Positions 24,827 to 32,757 of a stretch of 32,821 bases of DNA are shown here, one piece after another (the stretch's first letter is position 1; the number at the start of each line of letters is the position of its first letter). Under the pieces are notes generated by a model that was not told where the DNA came from, ran no database searches, and was given only the letters and a program-made list of their open reading frames with translations. The stretch comes from CAZSDP01 sp964605665. GTDB taxonomy: Bacteria > Planctomycetota > UBA8108 > UBA1146. The translations under genes and the position numbers were made by a program. Where the stretch lies: positions 1-32,821 of the forward strand of contig CAZSDP010000037.1 in the NCBI GenBank assembly GCA_964605665.1, given 5' to 3'.

Positions 24827-25414
24827 TTACTCGGGGCTGGAAAGAGGATTCGGAGACTCCGAAGCCTCAGAGGAGTGCGGTGCACACTCATCTGATTTGG
24901 GAGGCGAATCCGTACAATCGGAAACACCGTCCCCCTCTTTTTCCCCCGAATGTTGGAAAGCAGGATCTAGACCGGCGGGATCAGCATTCGGCTGATCGCT
25001 GCCGTAACCACCACTGCGCGCTGCTTCTGAACCGAGCCCCAATGGGTCGGAAGCTTCATACTTCGAAGGGCACTTGGTGAAGATTTTGGTGCCGACGAAG
25101 GTGTTCGTCGCCCCATCAAAAACCCCGATCACCGCCACGTCGGTGTCGATCTTGAACAGATCGGGGCGGGTATCGTCGACTTCCGCCATCACGGTGATCT
25201 CTCGATCCACCATGTCACGGACGTGGAACCGCATCGGGCGCACGTCGTTCTCGATCACATCGATGACACCTTGCAGTCGAACTTTCTGTCCAACAAACTC
25301 GCCATCCCTCAGCTCAGCGACCCCGATTTCCGGAATGGCGCCTTGACTGATCCCCATCGAGATCAGCCCCACCATACCGACGAGGATCAAAAGCCCTGGT
25401 ATCACGATCTTCAA
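24827..25414 (-). CDS. ccmE: Heme chaperone CcmE, cysteine (CxxxY) type
   Basis: A 195-residue protein with a membrane anchor (VIPGLLILVGMVGLISMGI) and the OB-fold core of CcmE (VRLQGVIDVIE, FHVRDMVDREITVMAEV, VAVIGVFDGATNTFVG). In the canonical protein heme binds covalently to His130 in HxxxY. Here the same place reads CPSKY, Cys115 and Tyr119. Cys-type CcmE is known from the System I* variant in archaea and some sulfate reducers. The C-terminal tail of about 70 residues is polar, Ser/Pro/Glu-rich and unlike E. coli. The start is a TTG at 25414, with AAGGGA about nine bases upstream. It is the first gene of the operon. Confidence 0.93.
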   Translation of the reverse strand: MKIVIPGLLILVGMVGLISMGISQGAIPEIGVAELRDGEFVGQKVRLQGVIDVIENDVRPMRFHVRDMVDREITVMAEVDDTRPDLFKIDTDVAVIGVFDGATNTFVGTKIFTKCPSKYEASDPLGLGSEAARSGGYGSDQPNADPAGLDPAFQHSGEKEGDGVSDCTDSPPKSDECAPHSSEASESPNPLSSPE

Positions 25415-25842
25415 CGTGTCGGTCCCTTCGAAAGGAGCCTGGAGATTCCATCCTTCTGTGGGCGAAAGAGGGAGACTGATCTCGTGACAACTCAGCGGTT
25501 GGTGTCTGCCCCCCCCCGCAAGTTTTCAGAGTTTTCAGCCCCCAGATTGTCAAAGGTCACCCTCCCCAACGGGATGGCTTCCCCCAGGACTTACTTCGGA
25601 AAACCAGCCCCGTTCGATCCAGGAATCTCGCCCAAATCGCCAGAATCGGCGTTGAGAAAGCCCTGGAGGGAGCGGAATCGGTGCCCTCGCCGCCAAAGGT
25701 ATCCTAAGATGGGTGTGAATCGGAGGGGATTCCTCGTGAAATCAACCTTGCGCGCGACCCAAATCGGCAAGAATCGCCGCTTTCAGGCCACTTCTCCTCA
25801 CTTTCGATCGCTCCCTCCTCACTGCGGAATGAGGCTGGAAAG
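25415..25842. other. Intergenic region between divergent ccm operon and phosphatase gene
   Basis: This 428-base stretch lies between divergent starts and must carry promoters for both. A plus-strand frame of 45 codons (25709-25846) begins ATG after AAAGG and overlaps the phosphatase start as ATGA, but it encodes only a basic peptide beginning MGVNRRGFLVKS. I regard it as doubtful. A run of nine C lies near 25511. No hairpin terminator or clear -35/-10 pair was identified. Confidence 0.45.
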
Positions 25843-26682
25843 ATGAGCCGAGAAGCGGAACAACCAGGCTCTCGACGACCGGCTTCGACCCACACCTCCG
25901 CGGGTCCGACTCCTCCACCGGAGATTCTCGATCTGGAGTGGCTCTCTCACCTCCGATTGGTGGTTTTCGATCTCGACGGGACGCTGATCGATTCCCTCCC
26001 GCAGATCCACGCCGCGGTCAACGAAACAAGAGAGCGATACGGCGGCAAACAGGTCTCCCCGAACACCGTGAAGAGCGCGATCGGACGGGGAGCGCGCTGG
26101 CTCAGTCGTCAACTCTTCTCAGAGTTGATTCCCGGCGGGAACCGAGCCGACTCCACCGTCGATCCCGACTTCGAACGTCAACTCGATCAGATCCACCAGG
26201 TCTTCATCGAAATCTATGCTGCCTGCAGTGTCGACCGACTCACTCCCGATAGCGAGATTCCATGGCGCACCAACGCCCGCCCCCTCCTCGACCAGATCGA
26301 GGCCCTCGGGATGAAGAACGCGCTTCTCACCAATAAGCCACTCGCTCTCACGGAGCAGATTCTCTCGGCAACCGCGACCAGTGCTCTTTTCCTCGAGGTC
26401 CGCAGTCCAGAAAACTCACCGGCGGCGAAGCCCGATCCGAGATCACTGACCGATCTGATCGCTACCTGCGGAGTGACCAAAGAGGAATCTCTCTTCGTCG
26501 GAGACTCAGTGGTCGACTTCGAAACAGGTCGTCGAGCGGGAGTCGCGACCGTTGGAATTCGCGGGGGGTATCTCGGCGAAGGAGAGCCTCCCCCCCTCCA
26601 TTGGTTTGAAGATCCCGGACAGCTCGGAGATTGGCTCGCGATGAGAACGGTCTCCCCTGAACTTCGAGAGGATTCCCCATGA
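25843..26682 (+). CDS. HAD-family phosphatase, phosphoglycolate phosphatase-like
   Basis: A 279-residue HAD hydrolase. Motif I is VFDLDGTLIDS with nucleophile Asp43 and Asp45; motif II is LLTNKP; the motif III lysine lies in AAKPDP; motif IV is VGDSVVDFE. The cap between motifs I and II is of the helical C1 type, as in Gph. Gph removes phosphate from 2-phosphoglycolate, which arises from oxidative DNA 3' ends and from Rubisco oxygenation. Its coupling (ATGA overlap) to endonuclease IV is consistent with the DNA-repair origin of phosphoglycolate, but other sugar phosphates are possible. The ATG at 25843 follows GAGG by eight bases. About 35 extra N-terminal residues precede the fold. Confidence 0.9.
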   Translation: MSREAEQPGSRRPASTHTSAGPTPPPEILDLEWLSHLRLVVFDLDGTLIDSLPQIHAAVNETRERYGGKQVSPNTVKSAIGRGARWLSRQLFSELIPGGNRADSTVDPDFERQLDQIHQVFIEIYAACSVDRLTPDSEIPWRTNARPLLDQIEALGMKNALLTNKPLALTEQILSATATSALFLEVRSPENSPAAKPDPRSLTDLIATCGVTKEESLFVGDSVVDFETGRRAGVATVGIRGGYLGEGEPPPLHWFEDPGQLGDWLAMRTVSPELREDSP

Positions 26683-27572
26683 AGGAGAAAACTGCAGCGG
26701 TCGATCGGGCAGCGAATGAACAGCGCCTCTGCCTCGGCTCTCACCTCTCGGTCGCCGGGGGTCCCTGGAAAGCGATCGACGAAGCGATCGAGCTCGAGTT
26801 GTCGAGCCTTCAGATCTTCACGAAGAACGCCAGCAGATGGGTGCAGAAACCGATCAGCGAAAAAGACGCGACGAAATTCCTCGAGCGCCGAGCAGAATGG
26901 GGATGCGGACGCGTGGTCAGCCACACCAGCTATCTGATCAACCTCGGTTCTCCGAAGGACGAGCTCTTCGAGAAGTCTCAAACCGCCCTCGCCGATGAGT
27001 TCGAGCGCGCAGCAACCCTGCAACTGCAGGGGGTGGTTCAGCACCCCGGTGCCCATGTCGGTTCTGGGGTCGAATCGGGCATCGACCGAATTGCTGAGGG
27101 AGCGAGGAGGGTTCTCGACGCGGCGCCCGAGGGACCGAAGCTGCTGCTGGAAAACACCGCTGGGCAAGGCACGACGCTCGGTCGCAGTTTCGAAGAGCTC
27201 GCGAGTCTGCTCGAGAAAATCGATCGGCCCGAACGCACCGCGATCTGCCTCGATACATGCCATCTGTTCGCGGCGGGATACGACCTTCGAACCGCCTCCT
27301 CCTACGAAGCGACGATGGCGGAACTCGAAAAGAATCTCGATCTCAGTTCGATTGAGTGTTGGCACCTCAATGATTCACGAGGTGAATTGGGAAGCAATCT
27401 CGATCGCCACGAGCACATCGGGGAAGGTGAAATCGGAAAGACCGGATTCGAGTTACTCCTCTCCGATCCGCGCTTCTTCGAAATCCCCAAAATTCTCGAG
27501 ACTGCCAAGGAAGACGACATGGATCGGATCAACCTGCAAATGCTGCGTCAGTTGGGATCAGCGACGCGATGA
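26679..27572 (+). CDS. nfo: Endonuclease IV (AP endonuclease)
   Basis: A 297-residue TIM-barrel AP endonuclease that cuts 5' of abasic sites and removes 3' phosphoglycolate and other blocks. All nine zinc ligands of the family can be placed: His82, His122, Glu158 (LLLENTAGQG), Asp192 and His195 (CLDTCHLFAAGYD), His229, Asp242 and His244 (WHLNDSRG, DRHEHIGEG), and Glu274. The usual ETP near the end is ETA here. The start overlaps the phosphatase stop as ATGA, and the stop overlaps the next start. Pairing with a phosphoglycolate phosphatase-like enzyme suggests clearing of the product released during repair. Confidence 0.96.
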   Translation: MKEKTAAVDRAANEQRLCLGSHLSVAGGPWKAIDEAIELELSSLQIFTKNASRWVQKPISEKDATKFLERRAEWGCGRVVSHTSYLINLGSPKDELFEKSQTALADEFERAATLQLQGVVQHPGAHVGSGVESGIDRIAEGARRVLDAAPEGPKLLLENTAGQGTTLGRSFEELASLLEKIDRPERTAICLDTCHLFAAGYDLRTASSYEATMAELEKNLDLSSIECWHLNDSRGELGSNLDRHEHIGEGEIGKTGFELLLSDPRFFEIPKILETAKEDDMDRINLQMLRQLGSATR

Positions 27573-29119
27573 CGGAGCGGCACACGCTCCCAGTCTCAGA
27601 AGCTCGAGCGGTGGTCCTCGCGACAACCATCGAAGAGATCGATACGGACGGGGAGCTGATTCCACTCTCCGCACGAGAAGAAGCGACCGAGGTGGCTCGA
27701 TCGGAACTCGGCGATGATGCCACCGACGCGACGATCTCCTCGGCGATCGCTCGTCGCGCCGACACCCTCTTATCGATCGCCGCCCGCCATGAGCCGAAAG
27801 TCGGTCGGCTTCGGCGAGAGTTCCCGATCACCATCTGGTTCGGGTTGGCCGCCATCCTCGCTTTGGTCTATGGCCTTGGTCAGAGCATTTTGGGGGACTC
27901 CGATCAGATCGATCTCTTCGCCAACCCACTCGTTCTGCTGATTGTGTGGAACTTCCTCGCTTCGATTGTCGGACTCTCTTATTCCCTCTTCTTCACTCGC
28001 TCGTCGAAGCGCCCCTCTGAAGGACGTCGTACCGAAGCGACGAAAGGTCCACGCCCTCCCTTGATCACGACCCGACTCGGGGAGTGGCTGCTCCTCTTGG
28101 GCATGAAATCAACAAAGTTGCGCACCGGTGATCAGATCGTTCGGTGGAACCAGATCTTGAGCCGATTTGTCCATCGCTGGAAAGAAGTTGCGAGTGCCAG
28201 ATTCAGTTCCACCGCGCAGCTTTTTCTCCACGGTACTGCGCTGCTCTTGCTGATCACCGCTATCGGAGAAGCGTACGCACGCGGGCTCTTCACCGAGTAT
28301 CAGGTGACCTGGGAAAGCACGTGGCTCGATCAGGCCGATGCCGAACAACTGAACCAAGTGCTGTTTCGTATCCCCGCCGCGATTCTCGGACAGCCGCTCT
28401 CTCTGCCGCCGGAAAAGGCCGGGGTGGCAGCACAGCCTTGGATTCACCTCTGGGCGACCGCCGCGCTGCTCTTTGGCATACTCCCTCGACTCCTCTTTAT
28501 GACGAGCACGATCGTCACCCGAAGAAGGACGAGAGCACTCTCTGTTCCGATCTCAGCCGCCCTCAGTCGCCGGTTGCGGTCTGGGACGACCTCTCGCTTT
28601 GCACGCGTCTCGGTGGTCCCTTACAGCACCAAGTTGCCACCGGGAGGTGGAGATCGCTTACGCATGGTATTGGCCGAGCTGTTGGGAGATCGCGCAGTGG
28701 TCGAAATTTTCGACCCGCTTCCCTATGGAGCAGATCCTCCGCAGCTCAACGATGACGAAGACCTCTGCCGCGTCATCCTCTTCGGTCTCGCGCAATCTCC
28801 GGAATTGGAGGTCCATGGTGAAATTCTCTCTCAGATCACCCGAGGCGACGCGCCGACGATTGCCCTGATCGACAGCTCCGGACTACGAGCGCGATTTGGT
28901 GACGACGAGGAGGGTGTCCAGCGACTCCAAGAGAGGCGTCGCACTTGGAACCGGATGCTGACCGATCGATCGGTCGTCACTCCCCGAGGAAAGAGTGTCT
29001 CTTTCGCCCACCTCGACCTCTCGGTCGATCTCGACGACGACCAGTTTTCAGAACTGGCGGTTGCCGTGGGGTCATCGAGCGCACCCTCCCCGACCCACGC
29101 AAAAGGAGAACAAGGTTGA
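27569..29119 (+). CDS. DUF2868 membrane protein
   Basis: A 516-residue DUF2868-type protein that in many proteobacteria is encoded next to a DUF3482 GTPase. It has a basic N-terminal cytoplasmic part. Four hydrophobic segments are visible: IWFGLAAILALVYGLG, LVLLIVWNFLASIVGLSY, LFLHGTALLLLITAIGEAY and WIHLWATAALLFGILPRLLF. The C-terminal soluble domain contains VVPYSTKLPPG and IALIDSSGLRARFG. The ATG overlaps the endonuclease IV stop (ATGA), and the stop overlaps the GTPase start (TTGA). The function of the pair is not established; a membrane stress or ion-related role is speculation. Confidence 0.85.
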   Translation: MTERHTLPVSEARAVVLATTIEEIDTDGELIPLSAREEATEVARSELGDDATDATISSAIARRADTLLSIAARHEPKVGRLRREFPITIWFGLAAILALVYGLGQSILGDSDQIDLFANPLVLLIVWNFLASIVGLSYSLFFTRSSKRPSEGRRTEATKGPRPPLITTRLGEWLLLLGMKSTKLRTGDQIVRWNQILSRFVHRWKEVASARFSSTAQLFLHGTALLLLITAIGEAYARGLFTEYQVTWESTWLDQADAEQLNQVLFRIPAAILGQPLSLPPEKAGVAAQPWIHLWATAALLFGILPRLLFMTSTIVTRRRTRALSVPISAALSRRLRSGTTSRFARVSVVPYSTKLPPGGGDRLRMVLAELLGDRAVVEIFDPLPYGADPPQLNDDEDLCRVILFGLAQSPELEVHGEILSQITRGDAPTIALIDSSGLRARFGDDEEGVQRLQERRRTWNRMLTDRSVVTPRGKSVSFAHLDLSVDLDDDQFSELAVAVGSSSAPSPTHAKGEQG

Positions 29120-30528
29120 GCGACATCACGTGGAGCTTGATCTCGCACACCAACATCGGAAAGACCACCTTGGCGAGAACCCTCCTTCGCCAGGAAGTGG
29201 GAGAAGTTTCCGATCAAGCTCACGTCACCGATCGGTCGGAGTCTCATCTGCTGCTCGAAACAGCTCAGCATCGGTTGATCTTGTGGGACACCCCCGGCTT
29301 CGGAGATAGCGCACGCCTCCTCAAGCGACTGCGTTCAGAATCATCTCCACTCACCTGGCTGCAATCACAAGTCTGGGACCGGATCACCGACCGCCCCCTT
29401 TACTGCAGCCAATTGGCGATCCGAAATGTGCGAGACGAAGCGGACTTGATTCTCTATCTGGTGAGCGCAACCGAGACCCCCGAGGAAGCGGGATATGTCC
29501 CCCTCGAGATGGAGCTTCTCTCCTGGACCGAGGTTCCGGTGATCCTCCTCCTCAATCAGACGGGGGAGAGCTCCTCTGAAGCGTTGAGCGAGATGATCGG
29601 ACGCTGGGAGGACGCGAGTGCCGATTGGCCCTCCGTGAAGGCAGTCCTACCCCTCGATGCCCATCGCCGCTGCTGGCTCGAGGAGGGAGTCCTCCTGCAA
29701 ACGGCGATCTCCGTCGTCCGCGATGGGAGCAAACCCGTACTCGAAGAGCTTTCCGCGACGTGGCGACGCGACGCGCGACAACAGATCGACGCAACGGTCG
29801 AGGCGCTCACCGACCTGATCGTTGAGCTCCTCCATCACCGAGAGGTGTTCGAAGGCTCCAGTCTGTCCCCGGGAGCGAAGAAGGCGGCACGGGAGCGGAT
29901 CAAGGATCAGATCGAGCAGAGAAGCCGAGCACTCCTGAAACGTTGGATTGAAAGTCACGGCTTGACCGGCGAACTCGCCCAGAAACTGGAGAGCGACTGG
30001 GGGCAGTTCGTCGATTCTGGAGAGACTTGGCTCGACGAAAAACGACTCGGAGTCAGCGGTATCATCAGCGGCGCCGCTACCGGTGCGCTCGTCGATGCCA
30101 AGACACTGGGGGCAACGCTCGGAGCAGGAACGATGGTCGGAGGGATCCTCGGCGGAATCGCCGGCTGGGGATTGGCGGGCTGGATTTCGGAAAAGTCCGC
30201 TCAAGGACGTCACCTCCGCATCGGCGGGGAAGCGATGGACTCGCTCCTCGAGCGACTCTTGTTCGGTCTCTGCGTGATCACCCATCACGGTCGCGGGCGA
30301 GGAGAGCTGCGCACTCCCGAGCTCGCCCTCAGCTGGCAATCGAGAGTCGAAGAGGCACTCGCCCCCTCAAGAGAGCGACTGAGCAAACTGTGGGAAAGAG
30401 GGAAAGAGTCGGGAGATCAGCCCGCTGAAGAAACGAGGAGGCAGCTGGCTCCCATCTTGAAAGAGATCGTCGAGCGACTCTTGGCAGGAGACTCCACCGT
30501 GATGAAAGAGCTGATCGCGCAGATGTAG
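29116..30528 (+). CDS. DUF3482 GTPase
   Basis: A 470-residue GTPase from a TTG at 29116, chosen because AAGGAG ends seven bases before it; the stop of the preceding gene overlaps as TTGA. The P-loop reads SHTNIGKTT (residues 10-18), with Ser10 where GxxxxGK[ST] has Gly. G3 is DTPGFGD. The G4 site reads LLLNQTG, a variant of NKxD seen in the DUF3482 family. DAHRRCWLEEGVL and a long helical domain follow. A Gly-rich hydrophobic stretch (SGIISGAATGALVDAKTLG, then GGILGGIAGWGLAGW) at about 310-358 is typical of the family and may insert in the membrane. It is the last gene of the four-gene run. Its stop codon is the first of three in-frame TAGs created by a tandem repeat. Confidence 0.88.
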   Translation: MSDITWSLISHTNIGKTTLARTLLRQEVGEVSDQAHVTDRSESHLLLETAQHRLILWDTPGFGDSARLLKRLRSESSPLTWLQSQVWDRITDRPLYCSQLAIRNVRDEADLILYLVSATETPEEAGYVPLEMELLSWTEVPVILLLNQTGESSSEALSEMIGRWEDASADWPSVKAVLPLDAHRRCWLEEGVLLQTAISVVRDGSKPVLEELSATWRRDARQQIDATVEALTDLIVELLHHREVFEGSSLSPGAKKAARERIKDQIEQRSRALLKRWIESHGLTGELAQKLESDWGQFVDSGETWLDEKRLGVSGIISGAATGALVDAKTLGATLGAGTMVGGILGGIAGWGLAGWISEKSAQGRHLRIGGEAMDSLLERLLFGLCVITHHGRGRGELRTPELALSWQSRVEEALAPSRERLSKLWERGKESGDQPAEETRRQLAPILKEIVERLLAGDSTVMKELIAQM

Positions 30529-30569
30529 GGAGATCAACAGTAGGGAGATCAACTATAGAAAGATCGACG
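30525..30569 (+). repeat. 15-bp tandem repeat carrying the GTPase stop codon
   Basis: Units GTAGGGAGATCAACA (30525-30539), GTAGGGAGATCAACT (30540-30554) and ATAGAAAGATCGACG (30555-30569). The first includes the stop TAG at 30526-30528. Because the unit is five codons long, every copy puts a TAG in the same frame, giving three successive in-frame stops. Confidence 0.9.
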
Positions 30570-30590
30570 CAAAATCCCGCTGGCAGATCC

Positions 30591-31007
30591 TTACTTCCTG
30601 TCGAGTAACCGATAGACCGCTTCGAGCAATTGTGGCGGTTCGAAGGGCTTCTCCAACACTTCATCGGGCGCCAGCCCCGCCTTCAAAGCCTCGCCCAACT
30701 CCACCTCTGAGCGGAGATAACCACTCGAGAGGAGGACCGGAACCTCATTCCCGGCATCTCGAAGCGACTTGAGCACTTCTAAACCGGTCAGTTCCGGCAT
30801 CACTTGGTCGAGAATGACCAAGTCGATCTCCTCTCCACGCTCCTCGATGCGTTGGAGCGCATGGCGACCATTCTCGGCGAAGATCACCGAGAACCCATCG
30901 CTGGAGAGAATTCCACCCAAGATATCTCGGATCAGCTGCTCGTCTTCGGCGACGAGAATCGTCGCTCGAGGAACACCCGAACCGGCTGGCTGCATGTCGG
31001 TCGGCAT
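30591..31007 (-). CDS. Single-domain response regulator
   Basis: A 138-residue receiver-only protein. The acidic pair is EDE at about 21-23, the phosphoacceptor is Asp67 in VILDQVMPELTG, the conserved Ser is Ser95 in LLSSGY, and Lys120 lies in LEKPFEP. There is no output domain, so it acts through protein contacts, as CheY-like regulators do or as an intermediate in a relay. The ATG at 31007 has AGGAAG upstream. It is divergent from the Rieske oxygenase gene, with 181 bases between starts. No kinase is in the window. Confidence 0.9.
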   Translation of the reverse strand: MPTDMQPAGSGVPRATILVAEDEQLIRDILGGILSSDGFSVIFAENGRHALQRIEERGEEIDLVILDQVMPELTGLEVLKSLRDAGNEVPVLLSSGYLRSEVELGEALKAGLAPDEVLEKPFEPPQLLEAVYRLLDRK

Positions 31008-31188
31008 AGACTTCTTCCTGAAGTTTTCCGCCTGAATAGTACTTCTTCCAAAAGTTCTCTCAACAGCGCGGTCAGAATCTGATTTGCTGCAGGGGAGAAC
31101 GGTTCGCAACCGGGCACCCTTAAGAACCGAAACAATTTGTCAAACCGATCGATCAGACAGATCATTCAGACCCGGAGGAGAGGACTCG

Positions 31189-32322
31189 ATGGCAGAGAAT
31201 CCCCGATCAAGAGGGTCGGAATCCCCACTTCAGCGATTTGACATCGATCCAGCGATCTCTCAGGCGTCGACACCTCCAGCGCAGTTTTATGTCGACGATT
31301 CCTGGTTCCGACGCGTCACCGACGCAGTCCTCAAGCGAAGCTGGCACTACCTCGGTTTCAGCGCTGGGCTCGAAGAGGTCGGCTCAGTACGCCCTGTGAC
31401 CCTGTTACCGGGAGTCTCAGATGAGGAGCTCCTCCTCGTCCGTGGCGCTGACGGAGTACTGCGACTCCTCTCCAATGTGTGCACCCACCGAGGGATGCTC
31501 GTCGCAGAGAAGGAAGAGTGCGTTCCTTCTCTACGCTGTCGCTACCACGGCCGCCGTTTCGGCCTCGACGGTACCTTCACCTCGATGCCGAAGTTCGACA
31601 AAGTTGCCAACTTCCCCAGTGACCAAGACCACCTCACTTCATTTCCGGTGGCGGAGCGACTCGGGATGCTCTTCGGCTCCCTCGATCCTGAGTCCCCCTT
31701 CGAAGAGTGGTTCGAACCGGTCGCAGAGCGCCTGCAGGGAATCGACTGGGGACAACTGTCGGAGGCTGAAGAGAGACACAAAGACTATGAGTTCGAGGGG
31801 AATTGGATGCTCTACCTCGACAACTATCTCGAAGGGTTTCACATTCCCTTCATCCACCCGGGGCTCACCGCTGCGATCGCGATGGATCAATATGCAACCC
31901 ATCTCCTTCCCCTCGGGACGCTGCAAGTCGCGATCGCTCGCTCTGACGACGAAACAGCATTTCAACCAACAGGGTCTCACCCCGATGCGGGGCGCTCGAT
32001 CGCCGCTTGGTACTTCTGGCTCTTCCCTGCGACCTTGATCAACATCTACCCTTGGGGGATCTCTCTCAACCGCGTCGACCCGCTCAATCCCACCCGAAGC
32101 TGTGTCCGCTTTCGATCGCTGGTGGGAAATCGAGATCTGTTGGAGAGCGGAGCGGGAGGAGATCTCCACCAGGTGGAGATGGAAGATGAAGAAGTGGTGA
32201 TCGCAACTCAGCGCGGATTGCGAGGAACCGCCTACCACCGTGGACGATATTCCCCCGACGAGGAAGAAGGGGTCCACCACTTCCACAGACTCCTGGTCGC
32301 AAGACTCTTTCGAAGTGATTGA
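31189..32322 (+). CDS. Rieske non-haem iron oxygenase, alpha-subunit type
   Basis: A 377-residue ring-hydroxylating oxygenase alpha-type protein. The Rieske cluster ligands are Cys98 and His100 (CTH) and Cys117 and His120 (CRYH). The mononuclear iron motif is NYLEGFHIPFIH, with His218 and His223, and the third ligand is expected in the acidic DEEVVIATQRGL region near residue 330. GNWMLYLDNYLEG resembles members related to choline monooxygenase and GbcA as well as aromatic dioxygenases. The substrate is not clear, and no ferredoxin, reductase or beta subunit is nearby. GGAGGAG precedes the ATG at 31189. A weak hairpin follows the stop at 32332-32348. Confidence 0.92.
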   Translation: MAENPRSRGSESPLQRFDIDPAISQASTPPAQFYVDDSWFRRVTDAVLKRSWHYLGFSAGLEEVGSVRPVTLLPGVSDEELLLVRGADGVLRLLSNVCTHRGMLVAEKEECVPSLRCRYHGRRFGLDGTFTSMPKFDKVANFPSDQDHLTSFPVAERLGMLFGSLDPESPFEEWFEPVAERLQGIDWGQLSEAEERHKDYEFEGNWMLYLDNYLEGFHIPFIHPGLTAAIAMDQYATHLLPLGTLQVAIARSDDETAFQPTGSHPDAGRSIAAWYFWLFPATLINIYPWGISLNRVDPLNPTRSCVRFRSLVGNRDLLESGAGGDLHQVEMEDEEVVIATQRGLRGTAYHRGRYSPDEEEGVHHFHRLLVARLFRSD

Positions 32323-32331
32323 AGGAAGGTT

Positions 32332-32350
32332 AAGGAAGAACTTTCCTTTT
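32332..32350 (+). terminator. Weak hairpin after the Rieske gene
   Basis: AAGGAA (32332-32337) and TTCCTT (32343-32348) form a 6-bp stem followed by two more T and then CAT. It is a weak candidate terminator ten bases past the stop. Some readthrough into the small lipoprotein gene is plausible. Confidence 0.4.
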
Positions 32351-32456
32351 CATCGCCTGGACAATTGCGCCCGCTTTGAACAAGATCGGCCGAGCGGAGG
32401 CCACTCATTCCGGGAGGCCCACACCCATTGAACGAGGCAACTGAACGGGGAATGTC

Positions 32457-32615
32457 ATGTTGAAGCGTTTCTTTCTGATCGCTGTACTCGGATGTGTTGG
32501 CGTCGCGCTGCCCGGCTGTGCATTGTTCAGTACCAGTGGCGGTGCAGAGTGTGGCTGTCCCGCCGATGCTGGCTGCGCATGTGACTCAGAAGAATCTTGC
32601 AAGTGCAGCAAGTAG
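32457..32615 (+). CDS. Small Cys-rich lipoprotein with three CxC motifs
   Basis: A 52-residue lipoprotein, too short for many gene finders. The ATG at 32457 has GGGGAA upstream, and the stop TAG is at 32613-32615. A signal peptide (LKRFFLIAVLGCVGVALPGC) ends in the lipobox LPGC, giving lipidation at Cys21. The mature part of 32 residues has Cys at 32, 34, 40, 42, 48 and 50: three CxC motifs (CGC, CAC, CKC), each eight residues after the last, separated by Pro/Ala/Asp/Gly and Asp/Ser/Glu residues. Paired CxC motifs at regular spacing are typical of metal-thiolate or disulfide-stabilised peptides. Copper, zinc or iron-sulfur handling is inference. It lies downstream of a Rieske oxygenase and before a strong terminator, so it ends a transcript. 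Confidence 0.82.
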   Translation: MLKRFFLIAVLGCVGVALPGCALFSTSGGAECGCPADAGCACDSEESCKCSK

Positions 32616-32713
32616 CGGATTGACCGTCGCGGTACCGCTCTTTTCGCTGACTTAACCGCTGAGAGCGACTCGACAAGAGGACTCGGCAATCGGATTCGGC
32701 GAGAGAATTCAAC

Positions 32714-32757
32714 AAAAGCAGGGCGCCCTTCTGAACGAAGGGCGCCCTGCTTTTTTT
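32714..32757 (+). terminator. Strong rho-independent terminator
   Basis: AAAAGCAGGGCGCCCTTC (32714-32731) pairs with its exact complement at 32737-32754 around the loop TGAAC. Seven T at 32751-32757 complete it. It ends the transcript of the small lipoprotein gene, and possibly of the Rieske gene as well. Confidence 0.95.

Noticed and set aside
25709..25846. 45-codon frame with an RRGFL twin-arginine-like motif before the phosphatase gene
   Set aside because: No hydrophobic segment follows the motif, and the Shine-Dalgarno spacing is poor. The overlap with the next start is probably chance.
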